NCBI GenBank assembly: GCA_004764695.1
Contig: SMSO01000014.1
Span: 1,811,148-1,875,147 of the forward strand
DNA length: 64,000 bases
From: Schizochytrium sp. TIO01
Taxonomy: Eukaryota > Sar > Bigyra > Thraustochytrida > Thraustochytriidae
Reading direction: 5' to 3'
Below are positions 1 to 8,938 of this stretch, one piece after another (positions within the stretch are counted from its first letter, which is position 1; each line of letters begins with the position of its first letter). The notes below the pieces were generated by a model. That model searched no databases. It saw only the letters and a list, made by a program, of their open reading frames with translations, and was not told the DNA's origin. A program made the position numbers and the translations under genes.

Positions 1-984
1 CGCAGGTATGAAGGATGTTATGTTGTTCCTTCTTAAAGTTAGTTATCTCTATTTGTTAATATTTGAGATGAGCAGAAGTCCAGCACGCTTCGGATGTGGC
101 TTTCGAAAGGATGACGTTATTCTCGTCACTTTCTTCAATGGTATGCTACCTCATGGAAAACAGGCCACTGCTCAACTCCTAAAGAGAGGTCGCCAGAAGG
201 CGCCTCTGTGCTGCTACAGAACCTACCGCTGCTCAAGGCGGCGCGCTTTGTCGCCTGCAGCGCCCACGAAGCGGTTAGACTCGCTCATGGTGCTTGCAAC
301 AAAGTCTTCTTGAATTGCCACGGCATCACAAAACGAGAGAAGAATAATACTTTAAGATCGATTGATCATTTACTATACATTTAAATAGGACCAGGTAAGG
401 CTTATCACACTTCTACTATTTACGGTAGGTACTTCGAACAAACCCGCATCACAATCTTGAGTGCTATGATTTAATGTAAGTAGGTAAGGGTGATGAAGAT
501 GAAGCGGGATCTAGAATTCTGCGTTGATTTCTAGTGCTTAGAAATAAGGATAGGCATCTGTGAACTTCCCATGAATTAGAAGTAGGTGTGTTTGCATCAG
601 TTGGAATACATTGCAGAATATAGTGCAAGAAGGCCGCACATGTGAGATATATAATACTAGACAGTAAACATTTTTGCGAATTAACGAAGAAGACAGGTCT
701 TGTTGCTTGCATATGGCAAAAAATTAATAGTTCATCAAGGGGTCTTCCATTTGTATACTTGCTTGTAATTTTACTTCCATCTGTAGAGGCGCAGAATAGC
801 ACTAACTTGGGTCTGCTATGCTGCAAGGAAACAAATGTAATTTCACTCAACCAATAAGATGTTCCAAATTGAGGTACACAGAGGGCGTACTAGTATCAAT
901 CTCCTCTTGGACTCATATTGGTTCTTTGACTTTCAGGAAGTCAATCAGTTGATGGGTTATTTTATTTGGTGGCTTGCTTTAGAT
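1..984. other. left-edge spacer
   Basis: No gene is firmly supported here. Open frames on both strands are short, of ordinary composition, and mostly lack an ATG or recognisable domain. The only protein-like signal is a short minus-strand stretch at 227-288, listed separately. The right part lies 3' of the acyltransferase gene and probably holds its 3' untranslated region. Confidence 0.6.
227..288 (-). CDS. possible first coding exon of a gene running off the left edge
   Basis: On the minus strand an ATG at 288-286 sits in a good context (ACC before ATG). It opens 20 complete codons, beginning MSESNRFVGAAGDKARRLEQ, plus two further bases. The frame then reaches a GTAGGT sequence that would serve as a splice donor at 226, interrupting a codon after two bases. 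Unspliced, the frame stops at once at 225-223. I could not find an acceptor inside the window that continues an open frame, so the second exon would lie beyond the edge. I do not recognise the family. The call rests only on start context, donor and the basic, protein-like composition, and may be chance. Confidence 0.2.
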
Positions 985-2028
985 TTAAGACTCGACCACA
1001 TGAGCCGGGACCTGCGAGAGAATGCCACCCTCAATGATGCGTTGGGTTTCTGCGAGCATAGAGTCACTGTCTTCAAAATCCTCAACGTAAAGGGGCTTGT
1101 GAATGTGGATTAGAACTGGTGCGTCTTCACTGCGCTCTAACCAGGTCTCACCGTGGCGGGCAGGCATGAGCTTGCCAGTTCCGCTAATGGAAATAGGAAC
1201 AATAGGCACATGGGCTTCCTTGGCAATAACGAAAGCCCCGCGCTTGAAGGGTTGCACTAGGCCGTCTCTTGAGCGCGTGCCTTCAGCAAATAGATATACA
1301 GAAACGCCGGCCTGCAGCTTTTGCACGCATGCGTCAACGACCGAGCCGCGGCTCTGACGATTACCACGACGTACTCCCACGTGGCCAATGAGACCCATGA
1401 CCCAGCCCACCAGAGGGATGTAAAATATCTCCTCCTTGCTCACAAAGCGGATTGGAAATGGCAAGCACAGCAAAGCATAAATATCAGTCCAGCTTTGGTG
1501 ATTTGACACATACACCACAGCAACATCCCCTTCTGTAAGGTGTTTAATGCGCTCTATGCCCTCAAATTGTGGTTTAAAGAAAGGATAAATTGTCATCTTG
1601 GCCCACGTGCGTTGAACTTCATCTAAAAACGCACGTCTCTGTGGATCCAGTATTACTACGAAAGGGTACGCTGCCAGCAAAAACATAGACAACGGAATAG
1701 CAGTGAACCCGGTCCATGCGAAAAACGCATGAGCTCGTACCACCTGTTCTGGATGGCCTACTGCCCAGTGGTACCCTGCAGCAAGCGTTAGCGTTGTAGG
1801 AATTAGCGAAAGACCCAGATAAGTATACTTCGTGGTTTTCCACAGAATGTTGAGGCCTCTTTTGGGCCAGTGCGTCCAAGTTCGCTGTTCATTTCCCCCC
1901 GCCACACTAGTCAACAGCCTCCTCGATCCCAAAAGACCTGCAGACGCCGACCAGGGTTCTCGTAAGGAGGGGGCTAAGCCCACCCTTCGAACCGAAGCTC
2001 GAGCCCCGTTGTGAAGAACGGCCAGCAT
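985..2028 (-). CDS. 1-acyl-sn-glycerol-3-phosphate acyltransferase (PlsC/AGPAT family)
   Basis: 347 aa, intronless, ATG at 2028. It should transfer an acyl chain to the sn-2 position of lysophosphatidic acid to give phosphatidic acid, an early step of glycerolipid synthesis. The PlsC signature blocks are all visible: NHQSWTD (176-182) carries the catalytic His and Asp, GVRRGNR (218-224) is block II, FAEGTRS (247-253) is block III with Ala where Pro is usual, and VPIVPIS (274-280) is block IV. Two hydrophobic segments at about 71-91 and 103-127 precede the catalytic domain, as expected for a membrane enzyme. The first 45 residues are rich in Arg, Ser, Ala and Leu with little acid, which resembles a mitochondrial presequence; that location is inference. 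The gene is divergent from the TKL kinase at 2580. Confidence 0.9.
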   Translation of the reverse strand: MLAVLHNGARASVRRVGLAPSLREPWSASAGLLGSRRLLTSVAGGNEQRTWTHWPKRGLNILWKTTKYTYLGLSLIPTTLTLAAGYHWAVGHPEQVVRAHAFFAWTGFTAIPLSMFLLAAYPFVVILDPQRRAFLDEVQRTWAKMTIYPFFKPQFEGIERIKHLTEGDVAVVYVSNHQSWTDIYALLCLPFPIRFVSKEEIFYIPLVGWVMGLIGHVGVRRGNRQSRGSVVDACVQKLQAGVSVYLFAEGTRSRDGLVQPFKRGAFVIAKEAHVPIVPISISGTGKLMPARHGETWLERSEDAPVLIHIHKPLYVEDFEDSDSMLAETQRIIEGGILSQVPAHVVES

Positions 2029-2579
2029 GGTTGTAGTTCTGGCAATTTCTCCCGTGCGAGTTTTCTTCCGTGGTCTTCAACCATTCAATACACAGAGGAT
2101 GTGGGGGGCATGTTACAATTGTTTTATTATAATATTGTACACTATTAGTAAAAATTACTGGAGCGGAGGCACAACACTGATGCTCTGTGCCCCCCCCCCT
2201 CTACTTAGCCGTTGAAAAGGGAATAATAGAGTTGAAGTAGTTGGATATGCAGGCGAGAGCGCTTGGCAATCTCGAAAGGATAAACCTTCAATGATCAGGC
2301 GCTGAAGAGAGAATACCTACTGCCTAGTATTGTCGAAACGCAAATTCGTGTTCATTTACCTGACAGGTGCTGATTTAACTCAATTTGCGGGTGGTGATTT
2401 CGGCCAGGGGGTTTTCGCTTTAAGAACTTGATCAGACATCAGGGCCTTTTCTGGCGTCCTCGGCTTATCGTACACGTGGTCTGCACTTGTAGAAAAAGGC
2501 ACTCTCATCTAAGTGTTGGTGATCTGTGCTACATTTTATAATCGAGGCGGTACTCACTCTCTTCCGAACAGACTGTAAA
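2029..2579. other. divergent intergenic region between acyltransferase and TKL kinase
   Basis: About 550 bases separate the two divergently transcribed starts, so both promoters must lie here. It contains a run of C residues near 2190 and no ORF of interest. I see no convincing core promoter motif. The kinase frame is open upstream to a GTG at 2526, but this is not used as a start here. Confidence 0.55.
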
Positions 2580-3581
2580 ATGCAACGTGAATCGAAGTGC
2601 AGAGAGGAAGACATTGAATGTCTCTCCGGATCCTTCCGCAAGCACACAAACGTGCGAAGCCAGCTCGAAGACGACGCTGACGCCTTCTCAGAGGCTAAAA
2701 ACAGCGACAGCCAGTGGAGGAATATTGATATAGAGGATGTAGAAGTTGGAGACCAAATCGGCGGAGGTGGCTTTGCAATTGTATACGAAGGATATTGGAA
2801 AGACCGTCGTGTCGCGCTCAAAACTCTTTTCGACCCTCGTGTCGATGAGGACTTGAAGAAAGAGTTTATGGATGAACTGTACGTCATGAGCAAGCTCAAG
2901 CACCCGAACATTGTGGAGATGTTCGGTGCTTGCACACGCCCCCCTAAGTTTTGCATGGTTCTTGAGCTTTGTGAGTCATCACTATTTGAGGTTTTGCACA
3001 ACTCACGCCATTCTCTTTCCGAAAAACAACTGCTAGGAATGCAAATCGAGCTTGCTTCTGCAATGGAGTACCTTCACGATCAAAGTCCGGCAATAATTCA
3101 TCGTGATATCAAGTCTCACAACGTGCTCGTAAGCGAAGGTTTTCACATCAAGCTGTGTGATTTCGGATTGGTCTCTACAAATGTCACTGCTGCTGGTACA
3201 CCAGCATACATGGCACCTGAGCTTCTGCAAAGTGGCCTCTTTTCGCGCAAGGTTGACGTTTATGCTTTTGCGGTGCTTATGTGGGAGATGTACACCCGGG
3301 CGATTCCTTTTTCGTCCTGGGAACCGAGTGACGTGCGTAAATTTGTAGTCGAGGGAAAACGTCTCCGTCTCCCGCATTCTGGCTATCCTAAACAATGTGG
3401 TCCGCTCATTGAGCGATGCTGGGATCAAGAACCAGACCGTCGCCCTGAGTTCAAGAATGTCTCAAGAGCACTTTCACGTATCTATTCTACCATTCGTGAT
3501 GTGTCGCACCTTGACGAAATCCATACTGAGTCAGGAGGCGATTCTTTTGATCTGCTTCAGCGAAGTGTAGCTAAGAAGTAA
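2580..3581 (+). CDS. TKL-type (tyrosine kinase-like) serine/threonine protein kinase
   Basis: 333 aa from the ATG at 2580, which has A residues at -1 to -4. The open frame extends 18 codons upstream to a GTG, but no earlier ATG exists. The kinase domain fills residues about 54-310: a Gly-rich loop GGGGFAIV (61-68), VAL-K with the ATP-anchoring Lys81, catalytic loop HRDIKSHN (174-181), DFG (194-196), and an activation segment GTPAYMAPE. The G-T-x-x-Y/W-M-A-P-E ending and the closing R-C-W-D-x-x-P-x-x-R-P motif are typical of the TKL group. The catalytic residues are present, so it should be active. The N-terminal 50 residues are acidic and Ser-rich, with no accessory domain, so substrate and pathway cannot be inferred. 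TKL kinases are greatly expanded in many protists. Confidence 0.9.
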   Translation: MQRESKCREEDIECLSGSFRKHTNVRSQLEDDADAFSEAKNSDSQWRNIDIEDVEVGDQIGGGGFAIVYEGYWKDRRVALKTLFDPRVDEDLKKEFMDELYVMSKLKHPNIVEMFGACTRPPKFCMVLELCESSLFEVLHNSRHSLSEKQLLGMQIELASAMEYLHDQSPAIIHRDIKSHNVLVSEGFHIKLCDFGLVSTNVTAAGTPAYMAPELLQSGLFSRKVDVYAFAVLMWEMYTRAIPFSSWEPSDVRKFVVEGKRLRLPHSGYPKQCGPLIERCWDQEPDRRPEFKNVSRALSRIYSTIRDVSHLDEIHTESGGDSFDLLQRSVAKK

Positions 3582-3965
3582 TCATTCAAATATTTCCACA
3601 AGACTAAGACTTTCGCATAAGCTATCTTAATTTGTAGCTTCGTGCGGAGCTGACATGCCGTCTTTAAACAAAGCAAATTTTAACTATATAAGAGAAAGGT
3701 GGTTCGGTAGCAATAATCTAGACGTTACTTCTAATTTCTAATTTCTAATTTCCCGTACTTCAGTAGACAAAAAGTAACACTTGAATGAAGATAATAAAAT
3801 TGATTTCACACAAAATATAGATGTTTTATTTTCCATTTTTATTTTGAATGCTACGGGTATAAAGTTGTCACGAGGATTACTAAATGGGAGTTTATATTTT
3901 ACCGAAGGGGCATGAATAACTATCTTATCTACAAACCGAGTCTCGAAACGTGTTCAGTAGATAGA
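3582..3965. other. convergent 3' spacer between TKL kinase and MCM3
   Basis: 384 bases, AT-rich, shared by the 3' ends of two convergent genes. Several A/T-rich stretches resembling polyadenylation context (for example ATAATAAAATTG near 3790) occur. No ORF is supported. Confidence 0.5.
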
Positions 3966-6536
3966 CTAAATTATTGTGATTTCACCATCACGGTACATGA
4001 TGCGATTACGGGCTTCCAGACGTTCAAGAATGCCATCAAATTCCTTTTCAGAGTATGCCTTAGCATGGCGGTCGCTCTCACGGAGTTTCTCAGTTGCGAG
4101 CTCACGTACAGCCTCTGCAGCAAAACATTCAGTGCGCTTGTTGCGAGCATAGTCCATCACCACAGTCCTCACGGTCATGAAACGAATCGATGATTCGTCC
4201 ACAATTTCTTCATCCGGGTCTTGCTCTGCGACAGTACTTCTTTGGTCTGCTGCAGAACTGTGTTGGTCAAGACGAGCTCGTTTTCGACGGGTCTGGGATG
4301 GGGTTCCCTTGCGGGATCGCCTGTCACTACGAGTTCCAGGTGTACCCCCACCGCGTCCATCTTGGCCATCATCGCCATCGAGATCATCACTTCCTTCATC
4401 GCTACTAACATCACTCTCAAGGCTGTCACCACCGCCCCTACGAAGGCGGGTGCGGTTTGTCGGAGCGGGATTTTCGTTTCCAGGTTGCGTATCTTGGGCC
4501 TGTGTGTTTGCAGAAGGCATCGTATCATGATATAAAGCGTAGCGCATAGTTCGAAGAGCCTCCTCAGCATCAGAAACCTCAACTTCATTAGAAAGTCTGG
4601 CTTTAGCATGTGCGGTTGAAAGACGAATGAAACTCTCGAGCTGACGAGCTGTTACGGGGAGAGTCTTTGTTTCTTGCTCTTGGCGCAAAGTTGCATATTC
4701 CTGATTAATAAATTCCGAAGCTTCCGCTGTGAGAACAGGTTTAATACGGCTTTTAGCATAATGGATGTATTTACGAATAAATTCTGGGTGCAAAAGCTGA
4801 TCACGACGACCTGCACCTGCAGCGAAGCCACCGTGCAACATAGGATTAAACTTTTGGTGTACAGGAGCGGTCATATCTTCGCGATCATCAGACTCTTCAA
4901 GCGCACTCGCTGCCATATCGCCTCCACCTGTACGGAATGGAACGCCTTCCTGGCCAGGACGCTGGTATCGGTGAAGACGAAGAATATGGTCCGAGATTGC
5001 ACGGTCATGTTCAGGGTTAAGGTTATCAAGCACAATGAACAAAAGATCAAAACGTGACAGCAGGGAATCAGGGAGATTTACATTGCGTTGTGGGGAAAGA
5101 TCTTTGTCGTATTGGCCGTAAATAGGGTTAGCAGCAGCTACCACCGAACAACGAGCATTCAGGGAGGCATGGATACCTGCCTTGGCAATGGTGACGGTCT
5201 GCTGCTCCATGACTTCATGAATAGCAACGCGATCATTGTCACCCATTTTATCAAACTCGTCAATACACACAACTCCACGATCAGCAAGAACCATAGCACC
5301 AGCTTCCAGGCGGCGTTCTCGAGTTTCTGGATCAGTTGTAACTGCTGCCGTGAGACCGACGCCGGTCGACCCTCGACCAGTTGTAGATACCGCGAGAGGA
5401 GCGATGCCTAAGACAAAACGAAGCAGCTGTGATTTTGCGGTAGAAGGGTCACCAACCATAAGTATATTAATATCACCACGTAAGTGGGTACCGTTCTCTA
5501 GATTCTTCTCCATACCTCCCAGGAGGAGCAGCAGGAGAGATTTCTTGATGTACTCATGTCCATAAATGGAGGGCGCAAGAGAGCGAGATAGGACTTGGAA
5601 AACATCCTTATTTTGGGCCAGCTCTCGAATATTTTGGAGATCGTGCGCAGTCATTGTTATACCTTGAACCTCGTCACCAATGGTTTGCACAGAATTTGCT
5701 ACAAGCTTACTCATATAAGCCTGCGTAGCTTGACCACTACCAAGAGGGATAGCACGATACACCCCCACGACCTTGACACGATCACCAGGCTTGCAGCGGT
5801 CCACCAGATCGTGGTCAAGGATGACATCTACAGATCGAGGTAACTGACCCATGGGTGCACGCTCGGGCATTTCTTGAATGGTTAGAGTTTGGAAATCCTT
5901 AAAAACGCTGAAGCCGAACTCGGTCTCAAGAGGGTTTCCCTCGCCGTCCTCTTTTGGTTGAATGGTGGTTGTAGGCAAACCGTCCAACGACGTAGCGTCA
6001 CGGTAGTTTCTGATGATATGTTTATTGGTTGAAGGGCAGTAATGGACACTCTTCACAAGCTTAGGGCGTACGATGGACATTTTCGTAACAATTCCTTCTA
6101 CGCAAATGAGTTGGCCGAGGCAACGAGCAAGCATGGCACGCGGAGAAACATGGTTAGCTCCAAAGCTGCCGACAAAACCAATGTGGAACTTTACCTTATC
6201 ATCACGAAGGTCCTCAGCCTGGTGCTGTGCCAATGTCACTGATTTGAGGGCCTCCTCGAAAGCAGCAATGTGAGAAAGCGGTAAACGCAGCATTCTCAGC
6301 GTGAGCTCAGCGTCATGTTTTCGCAAATCATTCATGTCCACATAAAGGCGATATACCTTAGACTCCACCATGTCCTCGATTTTGTCCGCATACGTCTCAC
6401 GAAACTCAGAGTCTCGCAGAAACGAAGTAAACGTATTTACCAATTCCTCATGGTCAAGAGATTGCGCGGCGCCTTCAACACCCACAAAGTCATCTTCTTG
6501 TTGCACGCCGACCACATCTTGAGCAAGATCTCCCAT
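3966..6536 (-). CDS. MCM3: DNA replication licensing factor MCM3
   Basis: 856 aa, intronless, ATG at 6536. It is a subunit of the hexameric MCM2-7 replicative helicase, loaded at origins in G1. The MCM N-terminal domain spans about 30-285, including the segment QEMPERAPMGQLPRSVDVIL (221-240), diagnostic for the MCM family and close to MCM3. The AAA+ core follows: Walker A GDPSTAKS (362-369), Walker B CIDEFDKM (424-431), sensor-1 region ending AAANP (467-471), arginine finger SRFD (494-497), and a late helical block TLPVTARQLES (625-635). Residues about 705-780 form an acidic, low-complexity linker with a basic nuclear-localisation-like cluster RRKRAR (750-755). A winged-helix-like C-terminus (about 782-856) ends the protein, as in MCM3. 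A large hairpin lies in its presumed promoter at 6691-6724. Confidence 0.95.
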   Translation of the reverse strand: MGDLAQDVVGVQQEDDFVGVEGAAQSLDHEELVNTFTSFLRDSEFRETYADKIEDMVESKVYRLYVDMNDLRKHDAELTLRMLRLPLSHIAAFEEALKSVTLAQHQAEDLRDDKVKFHIGFVGSFGANHVSPRAMLARCLGQLICVEGIVTKMSIVRPKLVKSVHYCPSTNKHIIRNYRDATSLDGLPTTTIQPKEDGEGNPLETEFGFSVFKDFQTLTIQEMPERAPMGQLPRSVDVILDHDLVDRCKPGDRVKVVGVYRAIPLGSGQATQAYMSKLVANSVQTIGDEVQGITMTAHDLQNIRELAQNKDVFQVLSRSLAPSIYGHEYIKKSLLLLLLGGMEKNLENGTHLRGDINILMVGDPSTAKSQLLRFVLGIAPLAVSTTGRGSTGVGLTAAVTTDPETRERRLEAGAMVLADRGVVCIDEFDKMGDNDRVAIHEVMEQQTVTIAKAGIHASLNARCSVVAAANPIYGQYDKDLSPQRNVNLPDSLLSRFDLLFIVLDNLNPEHDRAISDHILRLHRYQRPGQEGVPFRTGGGDMAASALEESDDREDMTAPVHQKFNPMLHGGFAAGAGRRDQLLHPEFIRKYIHYAKSRIKPVLTAEASEFINQEYATLRQEQETKTLPVTARQLESFIRLSTAHAKARLSNEVEVSDAEEALRTMRYALYHDTMPSANTQAQDTQPGNENPAPTNRTRLRRGGGDSLESDVSSDEGSDDLDGDDGQDGRGGGTPGTRSDRRSRKGTPSQTRRKRARLDQHSSAADQRSTVAEQDPDEEIVDESSIRFMTVRTVVMDYARNKRTECFAAEAVRELATEKLRESDRHAKAYSEKEFDGILERLEARNRIMYRDGEITII

Positions 6537-7567
6537 TCTGGAACTCCGACAACCTACTCAGCGATCGCCAAACTTTCACAGAGCTTTAAACTTTAACCAG
6601 GAGCCGAAGCTGACTTCACAATACGTGAAGAAAGCAGTCTTAATTCGCCAAGAAAGATCTCGTGCAAGGGCTTGCCAAACGGCTGGCAGCTCGCGAGCTT
6701 TCGTGAGCTTTCACGAGCTCGCGATTGCAGGTTTGATTAATACTTCAACTAACGATTGAGTGATCGATTCTGTGACAGTTAAGTTGAGGGGAATAAAGGG
6801 AATATCTCATGGTTTAACATTTTATTAATAAAAAAAGTTCCTTTCTGTTTTACTATTGTCATCATGACTATTATGATTATTATTAAAATTTAAAATAAAA
6901 ATGAAATATATAAATAACAATAAAAAATCAGTAAATGTTCGTTTAGGAAAACGAATGATGTAAAGAGCTTAGGCAAAAGATAGTACGCACACCAACGAAA
7001 TACTGAGTAAAGTCTCTACTAGCATATTGAGTCGTAAGAGTAGTGAGGTGCCGAATTTCTGTGCGGATGATTCTGAATTCAAATTTAATAGTAGCCAAAT
7101 GCTTTTTTTCTTTGGATTGAATTAGCATAGCTCTTCTCGTCTTGTATTTGCACCACTGCTGAGAATTGGGATACAACAAAATAAAACATCTTAAAACAAA
7201 TTGATGAAAAAGGAGAATAGGTCTTGTGTGCTGGTGGCCACTGTCTTAATGAGTTGACCGAGATGTGAAAGTAAAGGGTAATGTTCTACCTGCACAACAT
7301 TGGCGCATGATCAAAAGCTTGAGAGGTCATAATAAGAAGAAAGACGACGAAGTGATGAAAGAAAAATCCTGCCGGGACATTGACCTTACAGAAGCGAAAG
7401 ACAATTCTTATGGCCAAATCCTAGGAGAGAAAAATCCAATAACTTCATAAGGCAGCTCATAGTGATTTCAAGCTGTGTAGTTTGGAAAGGGTAAAAGTCA
7501 TTTAATTTTGGTCATCATAAATCAATACGTTGGTAAAATAATCAGAGGTATCAAACACCGGCATCGA
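6537..7567. other. MCM3 upstream region and AT-rich spacer
   Basis: About 1 kb between the MCM3 start and the 3' end of the MST-like kinase. The first 200 bases hold the hairpin described separately. The stretch around 6790-6935 is very AT-rich. Short frames such as 7265-7450 lack protein-like features, and I see no gene. Confidence 0.55.
6691..6724. promoter_or_regulatory. inverted repeat (hairpin) upstream of MCM3
   Basis: The arms TCGCGAGCTTTCGTGA (6691-6706) and TCACGAGCTCGCGA (6711-6724) are reverse complements apart from two extra T bases in the left arm. They are separated by the 4-base loop GCTT. The element is 155-188 bases upstream of the MCM3 ATG, where a promoter or 5' leader would be. 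It contains the palindrome TCGCGA twice, once in each arm. A role in cell-cycle control of MCM3 is inference only. Confidence 0.45.
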
Positions 7568-8938
7568 TTATTCCCCATTAACGACTGATAAAAGTGCTTG
7601 CCTGCGCTTGTCGTAGGCCTTTTTCAGCTCAGCAACATCGCGCTGAAACTGGTAGTCTAAATGTTTGAGACGGTTATTGAGTTCAATCATCTCCTGGGCA
7701 TTTTCAGGAATTGTCCACTCATCATCTTCGGATGTCTCCGCGTCAGGGGCCTTGCGGGTAGTTTTCTTTTTAGTTTTGTTTGACATGAAGTAACGCATGA
7801 AGCTAGCCTCCTTTCCAGCCTGCGTTGCTGAAGGAGGAGTGTAGATAGCAGTTCCAAGACTGGGGGAGTTCGCAACCAAGGTACCAGAGTCATCACCCAT
7901 TTCCATGGTTGAGTTACCATCGTTAATAGGCAAATCGGCCCGACGCGTTGTTGTAGGAACATAGCGCGCTGTGAGACCACGGGTCCCGGAGATACTCGTA
8001 GTGTAGCCACAAGAACGGTCATTAGCTTCTTCGATACGTACTTGGTTAATTAGCTCAAGGTTGTCATTGACCAGCTCCTCGATAATCGGCGAATAGCCAC
8101 GATCATCAGCGCTGTCTAATTCCTCGCACGTCTCTGCAATGAAAGGGTGCAGCATGAGCTCAGCAGCAGTGGGCCGCTTTTCCGGATCCTTCTGCAAGCA
8201 GCTAGAAAGGAAGTCATTCAGGTCATCTGAGAACTCCTCGGGGTGGAGGAACGTCGGGGGTGGCCGGGATGGAATCATGAAGATAGCACGCATAGGGTGG
8301 ATGTTAGAATAAGGAGGCTCCTTGTCCGCCATCTCAATGATGGTTATACCTAGTGACCAAATGTCTGCCTTGCCGTCGTAACTGCTCTCCGAGATAACTT
8401 CAGGACTCATCCAGAACGGGGTGCCGATGACCGTTCGCCTCTTGGTCTGGCCGCTCGCGAGCTTGGCGCTCACGCCAAAATCAGCAAGCTTGGCATGACC
8501 AGAGTCTGTGAGAAGAATATTTCCAGCCTTAATATCACGGTGAATCATCTTCATTTCGTCATGTAGGTACCTCAATCCGAGAAGGACAGACGCCGCAATG
8601 ACTCGGATTTGGTCCTCATTGAGAGCCATATTACAGATGTGAATAAGATCGTTCACCGACCCAGCCACGCAGAGCTCCATAACAATCCAAATGCGATCCT
8701 CTTGTTGCCAAGCACCAATATACTCAACTACAAAGTCGTTATGCGTAGACTGTAAAATGTCAATCTCTTTCTCGAGGTCCGCTTGATCATCGTCAATCGG
8801 AATCACCTTAACAGCAACTTGGCCAGGTCTACCATCCTTCCAGCTCGCCTTGAACACCTCACCATAGCTGCCTTCTCCAAGGCTTTCTTCAAGCTCGAAG
8901 AGCTCAGTTGGATCCTCCTCCGTGTTAACCCCTCGCAT
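7568..8938 (-). CDS. Ste20-family kinase of MST/Hippo type with C-terminal SARAH-like segment
   Basis: 456 aa, intronless, ATG at 8938. The kinase domain occupies about 13-267: Gly loop GEGSYGEV (21-28), Lys44 in VAVK, catalytic loop HRDIKAGN (133-140), DFG (153-155), and activation segment TVIGTPFWMSPEV (169-181). That last motif is the GCK-II/MST signature, with Thr169 and Thr173 as likely autophosphorylation sites. A Ser/Thr-rich linker follows. The final 50 residues (about 407-456) run WTIPENAQEMIELNNRLKHL and then a helix ending YDKRRQALLSVV, matching the layout of the SARAH dimerisation helix at the end of MST1/2 and Hippo. In animals these kinases activate LATS/NDR kinases. The same role is plausible but not shown here. 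Outside the Hippo lineage, SARAH-bearing MST kinases are known from Dictyostelium and other protists. Confidence 0.88.
   Translation of the reverse strand: MRGVNTEEDPTELFELEESLGEGSYGEVFKASWKDGRPGQVAVKVIPIDDDQADLEKEIDILQSTHNDFVVEYIGAWQQEDRIWIVMELCVAGSVNDLIHICNMALNEDQIRVIAASVLLGLRYLHDEMKMIHRDIKAGNILLTDSGHAKLADFGVSAKLASGQTKRRTVIGTPFWMSPEVISESSYDGKADIWSLGITIIEMADKEPPYSNIHPMRAIFMIPSRPPPTFLHPEEFSDDLNDFLSSCLQKDPEKRPTAAELMLHPFIAETCEELDSADDRGYSPIIEELVNDNLELINQVRIEEANDRSCGYTTSISGTRGLTARYVPTTTRRADLPINDGNSTMEMGDDSGTLVANSPSLGTAIYTPPSATQAGKEASFMRYFMSNKTKKKTTRKAPDAETSEDDEWTIPENAQEMIELNNRLKHLDYQFQRDVAELKKAYDKRRQALLSVVNGE

Noticed and set aside
464-850. 128-codon minus-strand frame
   Set aside because: It opens on TTG, has no protein-like pattern, and lies in the probable 3' region of the acyltransferase.
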